From positions 496,001-560,000 of the forward strand of contig NZ_JAVTSS010000001.1 in NCBI RefSeq assembly GCF_032678705.1: a DNA stretch of 64,000 bases. The letters run 5' to 3'. The notes under the pieces were generated by a model. It worked only from the letters and a program-made list of their open reading frames with translations. It made no database searches and was not told where the DNA came from. The position numbers and the translations under genes are program-made. The DNA is from Pedobacter frigiditerrae. GTDB taxonomy: Bacteria; Bacteroidota; Bacteroidia; Sphingobacteriales; Sphingobacteriaceae. Within the stretch, counting starts at the first letter, position 1. Each line of letters starts with the position of its first letter. Positions 42,301 to 51,966 of this stretch are shown one piece after another.

Positions 42301-43545
42301 ATGGACAAAGTAATACAGAAAAAGAGATTTAATAAAAAAACGATATTAATTATTGTCGGTGCTGCAATTTTTATCGCATTAGTTGCTTATGGTTACAGTT
42401 TATCATTAAATAAAACTTATAAAGCAGAGGCTGATAAAATTACAGTTAGTAAAGTTCAATATGGTGATTTTGAAGATGTAGTTTTACTAAATGCAAGTGT
42501 AGTGCCACTAACATCTGTAATTGTAAGTTCGTCTGAAGGTGGTACCGTTGCACAAATTTTTACAGAAAATGGAGCATCGGTTGTTGCTGGAACTCCACTT
42601 TTAAGAATTGCTAATCCGAATGCGTTATCGAGCTATACAGCAAGCGAAACAAGTATAACAGAACAAATTAACCAATTAAGGAAATTGAGATTAGACTTGG
42701 AACAAAATCAAAGGGTAATGAGCCAAGATATGATGGATATTGAAAACAGTTTAAGGACTGCTACCCGCAAATATAAAATTGATAGCACTTTGTTTTCTAA
42801 AAAGGTAATTACACAACAAGAATTTAATGTTTCTAGTCAGGATTATGAATATTACCAAGGTAGAAAAGCATTACTGAAACAAGCAGTTCGTCAAGAAAAC
42901 CAAAGCCGTGTAATGCAATTACAACAGATTGAGCTTTCTATTTCTAGAATGAACGAAAGTTTGCAAACCATTAGACAGAACATTGAGAACATGACGATTA
43001 AAGCACCTGTTTCTGGTCGTTTATCATCTTATGACCCAGTGATTGGAAAATCTTACAGTGCTAATGAAATGTTGGGTAAAATTGATGTGATGCAAGGTTA
43101 CAAATTGCAAGCAGGAGTTGATGAATACTATATCAACCGTGTTAAAGAAGGGCAAACTGCGCAATGTGAATTTAATGGAAAAACTTATTCATTAAGAGTA
43201 AGCAAAGTTATTCCAGAAGTTACAGCTGGGCAATTTCAAGTAGAAATGGTTTTTGAAGGAAAATCTCCTGACGAGTTGAGAAGAGGCTTGTCTTTACAAG
43301 TGAAATTGACATTGTCTGATAATAGCAAATCGCTTTTATTGGCACAAGGACAGTTTTTCCAAAGCACAGGTGGAAGTTGGGTTTTTGTTGTGAATAATGG
43401 GAAAGCAACTAAAAGAAGCGTAAAAATTGGTCGCAAAAACTACTTGTACTATGAAGTATTGGAAGGTTTGCAGAAAGACGAAGAAGTTATTACATCGTCT
43501 TACGACCAGTTTAACCAGTATGATATAATAGAGATAAATAAATAA
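42301..43545 (+). CDS. HlyD/MacA-type periplasmic adaptor protein
   Basis: 414 residues: one N-terminal membrane anchor (TILIIVGAAIFIALVAYGY), a lipoyl-type half (SSEGGTVAQIFTENGASV ... TPLLRI), a coiled-coil hairpin about 110-225 (rich in Gln/Leu/Glu), the second lipoyl half (MTIKAPVSGRLS) and beta-barrel/membrane-proximal domains. It would bridge the inner-membrane ABC exporter to an outer-membrane channel of TolC type, which is not encoded in the window. First gene under the sigma54 promoter and the only adaptor for six permeases. Confidence 0.9.
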   Translation: MDKVIQKKRFNKKTILIIVGAAIFIALVAYGYSLSLNKTYKAEADKITVSKVQYGDFEDVVLLNASVVPLTSVIVSSSEGGTVAQIFTENGASVVAGTPLLRIANPNALSSYTASETSITEQINQLRKLRLDLEQNQRVMSQDMMDIENSLRTATRKYKIDSTLFSKKVITQQEFNVSSQDYEYYQGRKALLKQAVRQENQSRVMQLQQIELSISRMNESLQTIRQNIENMTIKAPVSGRLSSYDPVIGKSYSANEMLGKIDVMQGYKLQAGVDEYYINRVKEGQTAQCEFNGKTYSLRVSKVIPEVTAGQFQVEMVFEGKSPDELRRGLSLQVKLTLSDNSKSLLLAQGQFFQSTGGSWVFVVNNGKATKRSVKIGRKNYLYYEVLEGLQKDEEVITSSYDQFNQYDIIEINK

Positions 43546-43553
43546 GAAAATTT

Positions 43554-43600
43554 AGGTTGGTTAAGCTCCTAGTCAGGTGCGTTGACTGGAGCACCAACCT
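43554..43600 (+). promoter_or_regulatory. Strong intercistronic hairpin after the adaptor gene
   Basis: Three collinear perfect stems: AGGTTGGT / ACCAACCT, GCTCC / GGAGC and AGTCA / TGACT (43554-43600) around a seven-base loop. It starts eight bases after the stop. There is only a weak T-tract (TTTAAG), so attenuation or mRNA processing between adaptor and ATPase is as likely as termination. Confidence 0.6.
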
Positions 43601-43683
43601 TTAAGATATGAGTATTGAGATGTGAGATTTGAGAATCAAAGAACATTTCAACTTTACAACATTAAAACCTTACAACAATTATT
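43601..43683 (+). repeat. Polarised word repeats before the first ATPase gene
   Basis: G-rich words ATATGAGTATTGAGATGTGAG (43606-43625) are the reverse complement of the leader words seen before tig (CTCATATCTCAATACTC). They are followed by C-rich words TTTCAACTTTACAACATT and ACCTTACAAC before the ATG. Confidence 0.65.
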
Positions 43684-44382
43684 ATGATTAAAATTGAAAA
43701 TCTGGAAAAAGTTTACAAAACTGAAGAAATTGAAACGACTGCCTTAAACGGAATTAATCTTCATGTAAAAGAAGGAGAGTTTGTTTCCATTATGGGGCCT
43801 TCTGGTTGCGGAAAATCAACTTTGTTAAACGTAATGGGACTTTTAGACAAACCTGAAAGTGGTAGTTATAAATTCATTGAAACAGAACTATTAACCTTGA
43901 ACGATAGAGAACGTTCAAATTTCAGGAAAAGAAATATGGGTTTTGTGTTTCAAAATTTCAATTTAATTGATGAATTAACAGTTTTTGAAAACATTGAATT
44001 GCCATTAATTTACAATAAAGTTCCTGCTGGCGAGCGTAAAAAACTGGTGAATGAAATTATCGGTAGAATGAATATTGTCAATCGTTCAGGTCACTTTCCT
44101 CAACAACTTTCTGGAGGTCAGCAGCAACGTGTTGCCGTTGCAAGAGCTTTGGTTACCAAACCAAAATTGGTTTTAGCCGATGAGCCTACTGGAAATTTAG
44201 ATAGTACACACGGTAATGAAGTAATGGAATTGCTTTGTGAGCTAAATGAAACGGGAACTACTATCGTAATGGTAACTCACTCAAGCCATGATGCAAGTTT
44301 CAGTAACAGAATCATTAACCTTAAAGATGGTCATGTTATCTCTGAAAAGATTAATAAAGGTAGAACGGAAGAACTAATCTAG
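43684..44382 (+). CDS. ABC transporter ATP-binding protein (MacB/LolD class), first of the array
   Basis: 232 residues with Walker A GPSGCGKSTLL, Q-loop FVFQNFNLID, signature LSGGQQQRV, Walker B LVLADEPTGNLDS and switch His VTHSSHD: a complete ATPase. MacB-class ATPases here are separate polypeptides that pair with eight-helix permeases. It precedes permeases 1-4 and follows the adaptor, so it probably serves several of them. Confidence 0.93.
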   Translation: MIKIENLEKVYKTEEIETTALNGINLHVKEGEFVSIMGPSGCGKSTLLNVMGLLDKPESGSYKFIETELLTLNDRERSNFRKRNMGFVFQNFNLIDELTVFENIELPLIYNKVPAGERKKLVNEIIGRMNIVNRSGHFPQQLSGGQQQRVAVARALVTKPKLVLADEPTGNLDSTHGNEVMELLCELNETGTTIVMVTHSSHDASFSNRIINLKDGHVISEKINKGRTEELI

Positions 44383-44394
44383 TTGATAGCTAAT

Positions 44395-44440
44395 GGTTAA
44401 TAGTCCATAGCTATTGACCATGAACTATTGACCATTAACC
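44395..44440 (+). repeat. Word-repeat hairpin between first ATPase and permease 1
   Basis: Arms of 16 bases (GGTTAATAGTCCATAG at 44395-44410 and CTATTGACCATTAACC at 44425-44440) pair at 14 of 16 positions. G-rich arm after the stop, C-rich arm before the start. An additional word CCATGAACTATTGACC fills the loop. Confidence 0.75.
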
Positions 44441-44457
44441 TATTTTGATACTCACAA

Positions 44458-46836
44458 ATGTTTAAACTCAACTTAAAAATCGCTTTGCGCAACTTGTGGA
44501 AGAATAAAACTTCTTCTTTCATTAATGTAATTGGTTTGGCTATTGGTCTTGCTGCTTGCTTAATGTTGCTGTTATATGTTACCTACGAGTGGAATTTTGA
44601 TAAGCAAGGTAAAAATGCCGAGAATTTATATACGGTAATGACCAATATACCTGGCGATAACGGCAAAATTTCAAACACTTTTGAAGGCTCTACAACGGCG
44701 CTTGGGCCATTGTTAAAGGAAGAAATTCCAGAAATTAAACATTTAGCAAGAATGAACTACCTCAAAAAGGCATTGATTGCAGTTGGGGAGAATAGCTTTA
44801 AAAAACTCGGAAAATTTGCTGAACCAGAAATACTGAAATTGTTTGATTACCAATATATAGTTGGTAATGCAGCAACTGCAATGCAAAATCCTAAGTCGAT
44901 AATTCTTACAGAAAGCACTGCCAAGGTATTATTTGGCTCTACACAAGTGTTAAATAGGGTTGTTAAATATCAAGATACAGAAGATTTGACTGTTTCTGCA
45001 GTAATTAAAGACTTGCCTGATAACACTTCTGCGACCCTAAAATTTGATTATCTAATGCCCTGGGCTTTTTATGAAATGGTTGATGGTAGTGCAAAGGATT
45101 TGAATTGGGGAAATTTTAGTTTTGTTACTATAGTGTTATTAGACCCAAATGCAGATATAACTAAGGTCAATCAAAAAATAGATAAAGTAGTAAAAGCACA
45201 TTTAGAGCAAGCAAATCAGCCTTATATCCTTTACCCACTCAGCAAGCTTCATTTATATGGGAAGTTTCAAAATGGTGTAAATATTGGCGGTGATATTGAG
45301 CAAATCTATCTATTTGTAGCATTGGCATTTGGTATTTTGATGATTGCATGTATCAATTTTATGAATATGGCTACTGCAAAATCAGAGAAAAGGGCAAAAG
45401 AAGTAGGGATAAAAAAGACAATTGGTGCCAATAGGGGGTCATTGATTATGCAGTTTTTAACTGAATCAATGGTGTTAACTTTTATTGCTGTAATTGTTGC
45501 AATTGCTCTGCTAGAGATTTTCTTGCCAACCTTTAATAATCTCTTAAACATTAAATTAAGCATAGGATATTTTAGCGCATCAAGCTGGATGTGGATTTTA
45601 GGAATAGTATTCTTAACTGGTTTAATTGCTGGAAGTTACCCTGCTTTTTACCTGTCGGCATTTAATCCTATCCAAACTTTAAAAAAGAGGATGAAATCTG
45701 GTGGAATTTTAGCCATCAACTTAAGACAAGTGCTTGTTGTGGGGCAGTTTTGTTTTGCAATTGTATTGATTATTTCGACGATGGTGATTTACCGTCAAAT
45801 ACAATTTATAAAAAATAGGCCAATGGGAGTTGACGTTAATGCACTTGTAGAAGTTCCGCAAGATGGCGAGTTAAAAACAAAGTTCGAAGTTGTTAAATCT
45901 CAACTGCTTAAATCTGGAGCTGTAACGGCTGTTTCTCAATCTTCCGTAGGTTTATCTCATCGCGGACAAAATTTTATGGATGTGAAGTGGGAGGGAATGA
46001 CCAAGCCTGTAAATACACAACTGTTTAATCAAGTAGCAACTACTTACGATTTCATTAAAACAAACGGAATTAAATTAAAAGAAGGAAGAGATTTTTCTAA
46101 GAATTTTGCTTCAGATTCTGCTGGCGTATTAATTAGTGTTGCAGCGCTAAAAGTATTCGGTTATGCAAATCCCATTGGTAAAACTGTTACCATATTTGAT
46201 GATAAATATACTATTGTTGGTGTTTTTGACGATTATGTATGGGATTCGCCTTATCAATCAAATAACCCTGTGATTGTATTTTTTGACCCAAATAGAACGG
46301 GAACAATTACCATGCGCTTAAATGAGGCAAACTCAATAGCGCAAAACATTGCTACAATTACCGAAATCACAAAACAAGTAAATCCTGCATATCCAACCGA
46401 TATTAAGTTCTTAAACTCAATTTATTTAGAGAAATATAATTCAGAAAAAACGCTAGGTATTTTATCGAATCTTTTCGGTGGACTGGCAATTTTTGTGTCT
46501 TGCCTTGGCTTATATGGTTTGGTTGCTTACAGTGCAGAGCAAAGAACTAAAGAATTTGGCGTACGAAAAGTGTTAGGAGCTTCATTATTTAACCTTATGC
46601 AGTTGTTGTCGCTTTCTTTTGTGAAAATGATTATAGTTTCTATCATCATCGCTGTTCCATTAAGTTATTATTTGATGGATAAATGGCTAACAAAATTTGA
46701 ATTCCATACCGAAATAACATGGTGGATTATACCAATTGCAGGATTAGGAACTTTAATGATGGCTTTGATAACGGTCAGTTTTCAAGCCTATAAATCGGCA
46801 AAGGCTAATCCTGTGGATGCATTGAAATACGAATAA
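44458..46836 (+). CDS. MacB/FtsX-type ABC permease 1 of the array
   Basis: 792 residues. Start MFKLNLKIALRNLWKNK and end NPVDALKYE are shared, also at DNA level, by all six permeases. One helix (21-46), an extracytoplasmic MacB-PCD domain to ~280, three helices (~282-400), another helix (423-445), a second PCD domain, and three C-terminal helices from ~665: a duplicated four-helix MacB unit. It contains the FtsX coupling motif AKEVGIKKTIGANR and again EFGVRKVLGASLF. By family it would use ATP hydrolysis for mechanotransmission or export; the substrate is unknown. Confidence 0.92.
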   Translation: MFKLNLKIALRNLWKNKTSSFINVIGLAIGLAACLMLLLYVTYEWNFDKQGKNAENLYTVMTNIPGDNGKISNTFEGSTTALGPLLKEEIPEIKHLARMNYLKKALIAVGENSFKKLGKFAEPEILKLFDYQYIVGNAATAMQNPKSIILTESTAKVLFGSTQVLNRVVKYQDTEDLTVSAVIKDLPDNTSATLKFDYLMPWAFYEMVDGSAKDLNWGNFSFVTIVLLDPNADITKVNQKIDKVVKAHLEQANQPYILYPLSKLHLYGKFQNGVNIGGDIEQIYLFVALAFGILMIACINFMNMATAKSEKRAKEVGIKKTIGANRGSLIMQFLTESMVLTFIAVIVAIALLEIFLPTFNNLLNIKLSIGYFSASSWMWILGIVFLTGLIAGSYPAFYLSAFNPIQTLKKRMKSGGILAINLRQVLVVGQFCFAIVLIISTMVIYRQIQFIKNRPMGVDVNALVEVPQDGELKTKFEVVKSQLLKSGAVTAVSQSSVGLSHRGQNFMDVKWEGMTKPVNTQLFNQVATTYDFIKTNGIKLKEGRDFSKNFASDSAGVLISVAALKVFGYANPIGKTVTIFDDKYTIVGVFDDYVWDSPYQSNNPVIVFFDPNRTGTITMRLNEANSIAQNIATITEITKQVNPAYPTDIKFLNSIYLEKYNSEKTLGILSNLFGGLAIFVSCLGLYGLVAYSAEQRTKEFGVRKVLGASLFNLMQLLSLSFVKMIIVSIIIAVPLSYYLMDKWLTKFEFHTEITWWIIPIAGLGTLMMALITVSFQAYKSAKANPVDALKYE

Positions 46837-46918
46837 TTCAAGCTGAAAGCTTAAAGACCAAAGACTAAAGCTTTGTGCAATGTCTTCATACTTGATACTC
46901 ACTACTCAATACTAACAA
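46837..46918 (+). repeat. Word repeats between permeases 1 and 2
   Basis: After the stop: AAGCTGAAAGCTTAAAGACC and AAAGACTAAAGC; before the start: TTCATACTTGATACTCAC and TACTCAATACTAAC. The same pair of word sets recurs at 54426-54505 between permease 4 and the second ATPase. Confidence 0.65.
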
Positions 46919-49288
46919 ATGTTTAAATTAAACTTAAAAATCGCATTGCGAAACCTTTGGAAAAACAAAGGCTTCTCGCTTATAAATATTGGTGGCTTAG
47001 CTATTGGATTAGCTAGTTGTATGGTATTGCTTATCTATGTTGCTTACGAGTGGGGCTATGATAAACAATTTGCTAATAGTGATAAAACCTATGTGGTTTA
47101 CCAAAATGTTGTTGCAAATGGAAAAACTTTTAGCTGGGCTTGGACACCTAATGTAATGGCTGCCGAAGTACAAGAAAAAATTCCTGGTGTAAAATATGCA
47201 TCACATTCTACTTATCCGAGGCCAAATCTAATTACTGTTGGTGATAAAAGAATAAGCAGTAAAGTTGTCTTTACAGATCCAAACTTTCTCAAAATACTAG
47301 ATTATAAATTTATTAAAGGTAATCCAGCTCAAGTTTTAAAAGACGTAAATACAATTATCCTTACCAAATCTTTTGCACAAAAATTATTTGGTAACGAAGA
47401 CCCTATTAATAAAACAGTAAAACTTGAAAATCAAGATGTTTTAAAAGTTGAAGCAGTTATTGAGGATGCTCCAGCTAATAGCAGCATAAATTTTGAATGT
47501 ATCATGCCTTGGGCATTGTTTGTAAAACGAGAATATTGGGTTAAAGAGAGTAATTGGGGTAATAATATGTGTTTAACTCTTGTTCAGTTAAAGGATAATA
47601 AGTTCTTTGAAGCTGCAAATTCTTCAATGAATGGGATTTACAAACGCAATCAAAAGGATAATCTAGCAGTTGCTTTATTACACCCGCTAACCAAATGGCA
47701 TTTATACGCTGATTTTGAAAATGGTAAATCTATAGGGGGAAAGATTGACCAGCTTAAAATATTCCTACTGCTAGCTTTTTGTATATTGTTAATCGCTTGC
47801 GTAAACTTTATGAATCTATCAACCGCACGTTCTGATGGCAGAGCAAAAGAAGTTGGTGTACGCAAGGCTATCGGTTCTAGTCGTAAATCATTAATCAGTC
47901 AATTTTTGCTAGAATCTGTTCTTTTAACTTTTATTTCTACGGCTTTAGCATTTATTCTAGTCGAAGTTAGCCTGCCATATTTTAACAATTTATTAAGTAT
48001 TAAGTTGATAATTGATTACAAAAATATTGGTTTTTGGGTGGCACTTTTATCTTTGATGACTTTTACTGGTTTTATTGCAGGAAGTTATCCAGCATTATAT
48101 TTGTCTTCTTTTGAGCCGATTAAAGTGTTAAAAGGTTTTAAAATTAAAACAGATTCATCCGTTTCGGTAAGGAAAGTATTAGTAGTAGGTCAATTTGTTT
48201 TCGCTGCGTGTTTAATTGTTTGTACGGCAGTAATTTATCAACAACTTAATTACGTTAAAAATAAGCCAATTGGCTATGATCAATCAAACCTGGTTCAAAT
48301 ATCAGTAGAAGGTAAACTACATGAAGGTAGTAAACGTGATTTGCTTAAAGAACAACTTTTAAAATCTGGCGCTGTAACCAATGTTTCTTCCTTTAGTTCA
48401 GATGTTACCGAAGGTGGAAATAATACAACTAATATTGAGTGGGAAGGAAAAAATCCAAATGAAGTTATCTCATTTAACCATAGAGCAATAAATTATGATT
48501 TTATAGAAACCATTGGTACTAAGCTAATCAGCGGTAGGGAATTTTCTCCAAAATTTAAAAATGATACAAACAACGTGATGCTTAATGAGGCAGCCGTGAA
48601 AATGATGGGATTAAAAAAACCGTTGGGCGCTGTGATTACCTTCTGGGGTACTAAGCTTACCAATATTGGGGTAGTAAAAGATTTTGTGGTAGAAAATGCC
48701 TATCAAAAAGTAGCGCCAATGATTTTTTATTTAGATACCGATAATAATGCTACAGTTATCCTAGCACGTTTAAATCCTAATCAAAATATCAGTTCATCAT
48801 TAGAGAAAATAGACGAATTGGTTAAGGAAATAGAATCTAATTACCCTGTCAATAGAAAATTTGTAAACGAATCTTTTGAAGTGAAGTTTCAGGATGAAAA
48901 GTTATTAGGGACACTTTCTAATTGGTTCGGTGGTTTTGCCATCTTTATTTCTTGCCTAGGTTTATTAGGCTTAGCCTTATTTATGGCAGAGCAACGTAAA
49001 AAGGAAATCAGTATTCGTAAAGTTTTGGGAGCCAGTACTGGAAACATACTTACGTTGCTAAATAAAGATTTTATAAAATTGGTCGCTATAGCAAATGTAA
49101 TTGCTTTTCCATTGGCTTATGTTGTCATTAATAAATGGCTTTCTACTTTTGATTATCGTGTGTCCATTTCATTTCTACCTTTTGCATTGGCTATCGTTAT
49201 CTCAGTTTTAATAGCTGTGCTAACCGTAAGCATACAATCAATAAAAGTTGCAAAGGCAAACCCTATAGATGCCTTGAAATACGAATAG
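46919..49288 (+). CDS. MacB/FtsX-type ABC permease 2 of the array
   Basis: 789 residues, same eight-helix duplicated MacB-PCD/FtsX plan as permease 1; coupling motifs AKEVGVRKAIGSSRK and EISIRKVLGAST are intact. It is the closest neighbour in sequence to permease 1 in the first 45 residues and in the FTGFIAGSYPALYLSSFEP region, but the extracytoplasmic domains are strongly diverged, as expected if each permease meets a different ligand. Word-repeat leaders precede and follow it. No sigma54 promoter lies directly upstream, so it depends on read-through from the 42254 promoter or an unseen one. Confidence 0.92.
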   Translation: MFKLNLKIALRNLWKNKGFSLINIGGLAIGLASCMVLLIYVAYEWGYDKQFANSDKTYVVYQNVVANGKTFSWAWTPNVMAAEVQEKIPGVKYASHSTYPRPNLITVGDKRISSKVVFTDPNFLKILDYKFIKGNPAQVLKDVNTIILTKSFAQKLFGNEDPINKTVKLENQDVLKVEAVIEDAPANSSINFECIMPWALFVKREYWVKESNWGNNMCLTLVQLKDNKFFEAANSSMNGIYKRNQKDNLAVALLHPLTKWHLYADFENGKSIGGKIDQLKIFLLLAFCILLIACVNFMNLSTARSDGRAKEVGVRKAIGSSRKSLISQFLLESVLLTFISTALAFILVEVSLPYFNNLLSIKLIIDYKNIGFWVALLSLMTFTGFIAGSYPALYLSSFEPIKVLKGFKIKTDSSVSVRKVLVVGQFVFAACLIVCTAVIYQQLNYVKNKPIGYDQSNLVQISVEGKLHEGSKRDLLKEQLLKSGAVTNVSSFSSDVTEGGNNTTNIEWEGKNPNEVISFNHRAINYDFIETIGTKLISGREFSPKFKNDTNNVMLNEAAVKMMGLKKPLGAVITFWGTKLTNIGVVKDFVVENAYQKVAPMIFYLDTDNNATVILARLNPNQNISSSLEKIDELVKEIESNYPVNRKFVNESFEVKFQDEKLLGTLSNWFGGFAIFISCLGLLGLALFMAEQRKKEISIRKVLGASTGNILTLLNKDFIKLVAIANVIAFPLAYVVINKWLSTFDYRVSISFLPFALAIVISVLIAVLTVSIQSIKVAKANPIDALKYE

Positions 49289-49375
49289 AGTTTGAAGGTA
49301 GAGGGTAAAAAGGCGCAAGGTTAAAGCGCCAATGACCTTCCACCTTGCACCTCATAACCTTCAACCCTTAATAAA
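49289..49375 (+). repeat. Word-repeat hairpin between permeases 2 and 3
   Basis: After the stop: TTGAAGGTAGAGGGT and GGCGCAAGGTTAAAG (G-rich); before the start: ACCTTCCACCTTGCACC and ATAACCTTCAACCC. TTGAAGGT pairs with ACCTTCAA and GCAAGGT with ACCTTGC, in nested order. Confidence 0.7.
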
Positions 49376-51751
49376 ATGTTTAAACTCAACTTAAAAATCG
49401 CATTGCGAAATCTTTGGAAAAACAAAGGGATAACTGCTATTAATGTCGGTGGGTTGGCTGTTGCATTGGCAGCATTTATATTAGTTACGCTATATGCCAA
49501 TTACGAAACAAGTTTTGATAAGAAAAATCCGAATTATGATCAGATTTATTTAGTTGGAATAAGTTATCCAGAATTTAAAACCAATTACGTAGCTGCTCCA
49601 CTTGCAAAAGTTATCAAACAAAATTTTCCTGAAGTTGAGGCTGTTGGTCTTATAAAAGAAAGTTCTTTTGAGTTGACAATTAAAAATGGAAAAAATACTC
49701 TTTTCACTAGAAAAATTCTAGCTGTTGATTATAGTGCTGCAAAAATACTCAACATACAACCAAACGGTGGTTTAGTAAAACCGAATGGCGATGTAGAGCG
49801 ACTTACTTATTTAAGTAATGAAAGCATAAAAACACTTTTTCCAAGTAAAAAAGATGATAAACCTGAAATGGTTGGGTTTGGAGCTAGTAATTCGGGAATA
49901 ACTGGAACAATAGCTGGTTCGATAAAATCCAATTTGCACTCTAACTTTGTTTTCGATGGTGTTTCCATAGCCAATGAACTAGGTAATGGAGATAATTATG
50001 ACATGAACGATTATACCATTTGTTTACAGCTGAAACCTAGAACTGATGTAGTGAGTTTGGAGCAAAGTATTGCTAACCTATACAAAGCTGAATTACTAAA
50101 AAGTAAAAAAATTGATGAGGTTAAAGGCATTTCGGCATTTTTAGATCCATTATCTAATTTGCATTTAAGACCAAAAGCAGGTAACGATACGCCCTATAAA
50201 ATACTAATTGCACTTTCAGTATTAGGGGTGTTAATCTTGGTAATAGCCTGTATTAATTTTACTAATCTAAGTATTGCACAAGCTACTAAACGTGCTAAAG
50301 AAGTAGGTGTTAAAAAGGTAATGGGCGCTTTCCGTTTGCAATTAACCACACAGTTTCTGGTAGAGATTTTTATACAAAGTTTTGCAGCTATTATTTTGGC
50401 TTTAATTTTAGCAGAATTAGTCTTGCCGAGTTTCAATAACCTATTTCAAGTCCAATTGGCTATTTGGGATTTGGAAAACAAATTGTTCTGGCAGTTGCCA
50501 CTTATTTTATGCATAATTACACTGATTGCTGGCATTTATCCTGCGGTTGTTTTATCAGGCTTTAAACCGGCATTGGTTTTAAAAGGAAATTTTTCTACAA
50601 GTAAACAGAGTTATTGGCTGCGTAATGGATTACTAGTTTTTCAATTTAGTATGGCTGTAGTCTTTATCATTAGCTTAGTTACTATAAATTCGCAATTAAA
50701 GTATATGCAAAGCCAAGATCTAGGTTTTAAGGCAAGTCAAGTAGTTTATATTAAAAATCTAACACTTTTCAATATCCCTGCGAAAATGGGATCAGTAAAT
50801 TTTGAACCACTTAGAGAGAAAATGTTGAAAATTCCAGGTATTCAATTAGCAACCGTGGCAACCTATATACCAGGGGGCACAAATGGGATAAATAGTTATT
50901 CGGCAAATGGCATAAAGACCAATATTGATTTTGTAAATGTCGAATTTGATTACTTCGAGACTCTTAATGTCAAATTAAAGGAAGGTCGCTTCTTTTCTAA
51001 TAAATTTAAAGCCGATACGGTAAATTCTGCTGTAATTAATGAAACTGCAGCAGCAAAATATGGACTGAAAAATCCTATTGGGCAAACCATTACAGGCAGT
51101 GGCGTTCCATATAAAATAGTTGGTGTAATTAAGGATTTTAAATCGCAAGGTTTTGAAAATGAAGTTCAACCCACCATTTACACCATCAATGATCCTCATG
51201 GAGATTATAAAACACAAATTATGGTTAAAATTGAGCAAAACCGGATGGCAGAGGCTCTGGCTGCATTAAAATCTCAATGGCCAAAAATTAATCCTCAAGA
51301 CGGAGAAGATTTTAGATATGAGTTTTTAGATGAACTTTATGGCAAACTTTTCAAAAAACAAGAGCAATTACAATCGGTATTTTTTGCAGCAGCGATACTT
51401 ACCATTTTAATCGCAATGTTGGGCCTATTTGCCTTTGCAAAATACATCACGTCTATTAGAATAAAAGAAATCGCAGTGCGAAAAATTTTGGGCGCAAACG
51501 ATTTACAAATCTTTAAGTTAATTAACATTTCATTTTTTGTAATGGTGATGATTGCCAATCTAATCAGTTGGCCACTAGCTTACATTTTAACCCAAAAATG
51601 GCTAGAAACTTTTGCCTATAGAATCGAAATGCCTGTTTTACCTTTTGTGTTTAGCGCAATCATCACCATATCATTAACCATTATAACAGTAAGTATACAA
51701 GCTAGAAATGCTGTAAAAGCAAATCCAGTAGATGCATTGAAATACGAATAA
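49376..51751 (+). CDS. MacB/FtsX-type ABC permease 3 of the array
   Basis: 791 residues, same architecture. Coupling motifs AKEVGVKKVMGAFRLQ and EIAVRKILGANDLQ. The first extracytoplasmic domain has a distinct sequence (for example EVEAVGLIKESSFEL) and lacks clear similarity to permeases 1 and 2 apart from fold-level positions. It ends NPVDALKYE. It is the last gene before the second sigma54 promoter, with 280 bases of word repeat, enhancer and promoter following. Confidence 0.92.
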   Translation: MFKLNLKIALRNLWKNKGITAINVGGLAVALAAFILVTLYANYETSFDKKNPNYDQIYLVGISYPEFKTNYVAAPLAKVIKQNFPEVEAVGLIKESSFELTIKNGKNTLFTRKILAVDYSAAKILNIQPNGGLVKPNGDVERLTYLSNESIKTLFPSKKDDKPEMVGFGASNSGITGTIAGSIKSNLHSNFVFDGVSIANELGNGDNYDMNDYTICLQLKPRTDVVSLEQSIANLYKAELLKSKKIDEVKGISAFLDPLSNLHLRPKAGNDTPYKILIALSVLGVLILVIACINFTNLSIAQATKRAKEVGVKKVMGAFRLQLTTQFLVEIFIQSFAAIILALILAELVLPSFNNLFQVQLAIWDLENKLFWQLPLILCIITLIAGIYPAVVLSGFKPALVLKGNFSTSKQSYWLRNGLLVFQFSMAVVFIISLVTINSQLKYMQSQDLGFKASQVVYIKNLTLFNIPAKMGSVNFEPLREKMLKIPGIQLATVATYIPGGTNGINSYSANGIKTNIDFVNVEFDYFETLNVKLKEGRFFSNKFKADTVNSAVINETAAAKYGLKNPIGQTITGSGVPYKIVGVIKDFKSQGFENEVQPTIYTINDPHGDYKTQIMVKIEQNRMAEALAALKSQWPKINPQDGEDFRYEFLDELYGKLFKKQEQLQSVFFAAAILTILIAMLGLFAFAKYITSIRIKEIAVRKILGANDLQIFKLINISFFVMVMIANLISWPLAYILTQKWLETFAYRIEMPVLPFVFSAIITISLTIITVSIQARNAVKANPVDALKYE

Positions 51752-51850
51752 AGGTAAAAGGTATAAGGTAAAAGGTATAAGGTAAAAAGGGTTAGGGTTA
51801 AAGCGCCAAGAACCTTCCGTCTTCTACCTCAAAACCCTCAACCTTAAACA
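51752..51850 (+). repeat. Word-repeat hairpin downstream of permease 3
   Basis: GGTAAAAGGTATAAGGT-type words (51753-51790) and GGGTTAGGGTTAAAG, followed by the complementary C-rich ACCTTCCGTCTTCTACC and AACCCTCAACCTTAAAC. This is the same order of polarity as elsewhere, although the next start is 180 bases further on and has its own promoter. Confidence 0.7.
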
Positions 51851-51851
51851 C

Positions 51852-51888
51852 CGTTCACAAGCGTACAGCTATTGTTCGAAAATGAACA
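51852..51888 (+). promoter_or_regulatory. Paired enhancer sites (UAS) of the second sigma54 promoter
   Basis: Site A CGTTCACAAGCGTACA (51852-51867) and site B TGTTCGAAAATGAACA (51873-51888), centres 21 bases apart. The linker GTACAGCTA is shared with the first pair (42167-42175). Site B's centre lies 83.5 bases before the -12 G, identical to the first promoter. Confidence 0.75.
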
Positions 51889-51949
51889 TTTTTTATAGGA
51901 TAAAATTATTAAATACTTGATTGATAGTTGTTTGTTTAGTTTTAATTCC

Positions 51950-51966
51950 TTGGTATAAAATTGGCA
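51950..51966 (+). promoter_or_regulatory. Sigma54 (-24/-12) promoter of permease 4 and downstream genes
   Basis: TTGGTATAAAATTGGCA: GG at 51952-51953 and GC at 51964-51965, ten bases between. The permease 4 ATG is 67 bases downstream of the GC. Confidence 0.8.

Noticed and set aside
51753..51800. CRISPR-like or tandem satellite repeat (GGTAAAAGGTATAAGG words)
   Set aside because: Words are degenerate, 8-10 bases, without regular spacers, and no cas genes are present; they fit the junction word-repeat class.
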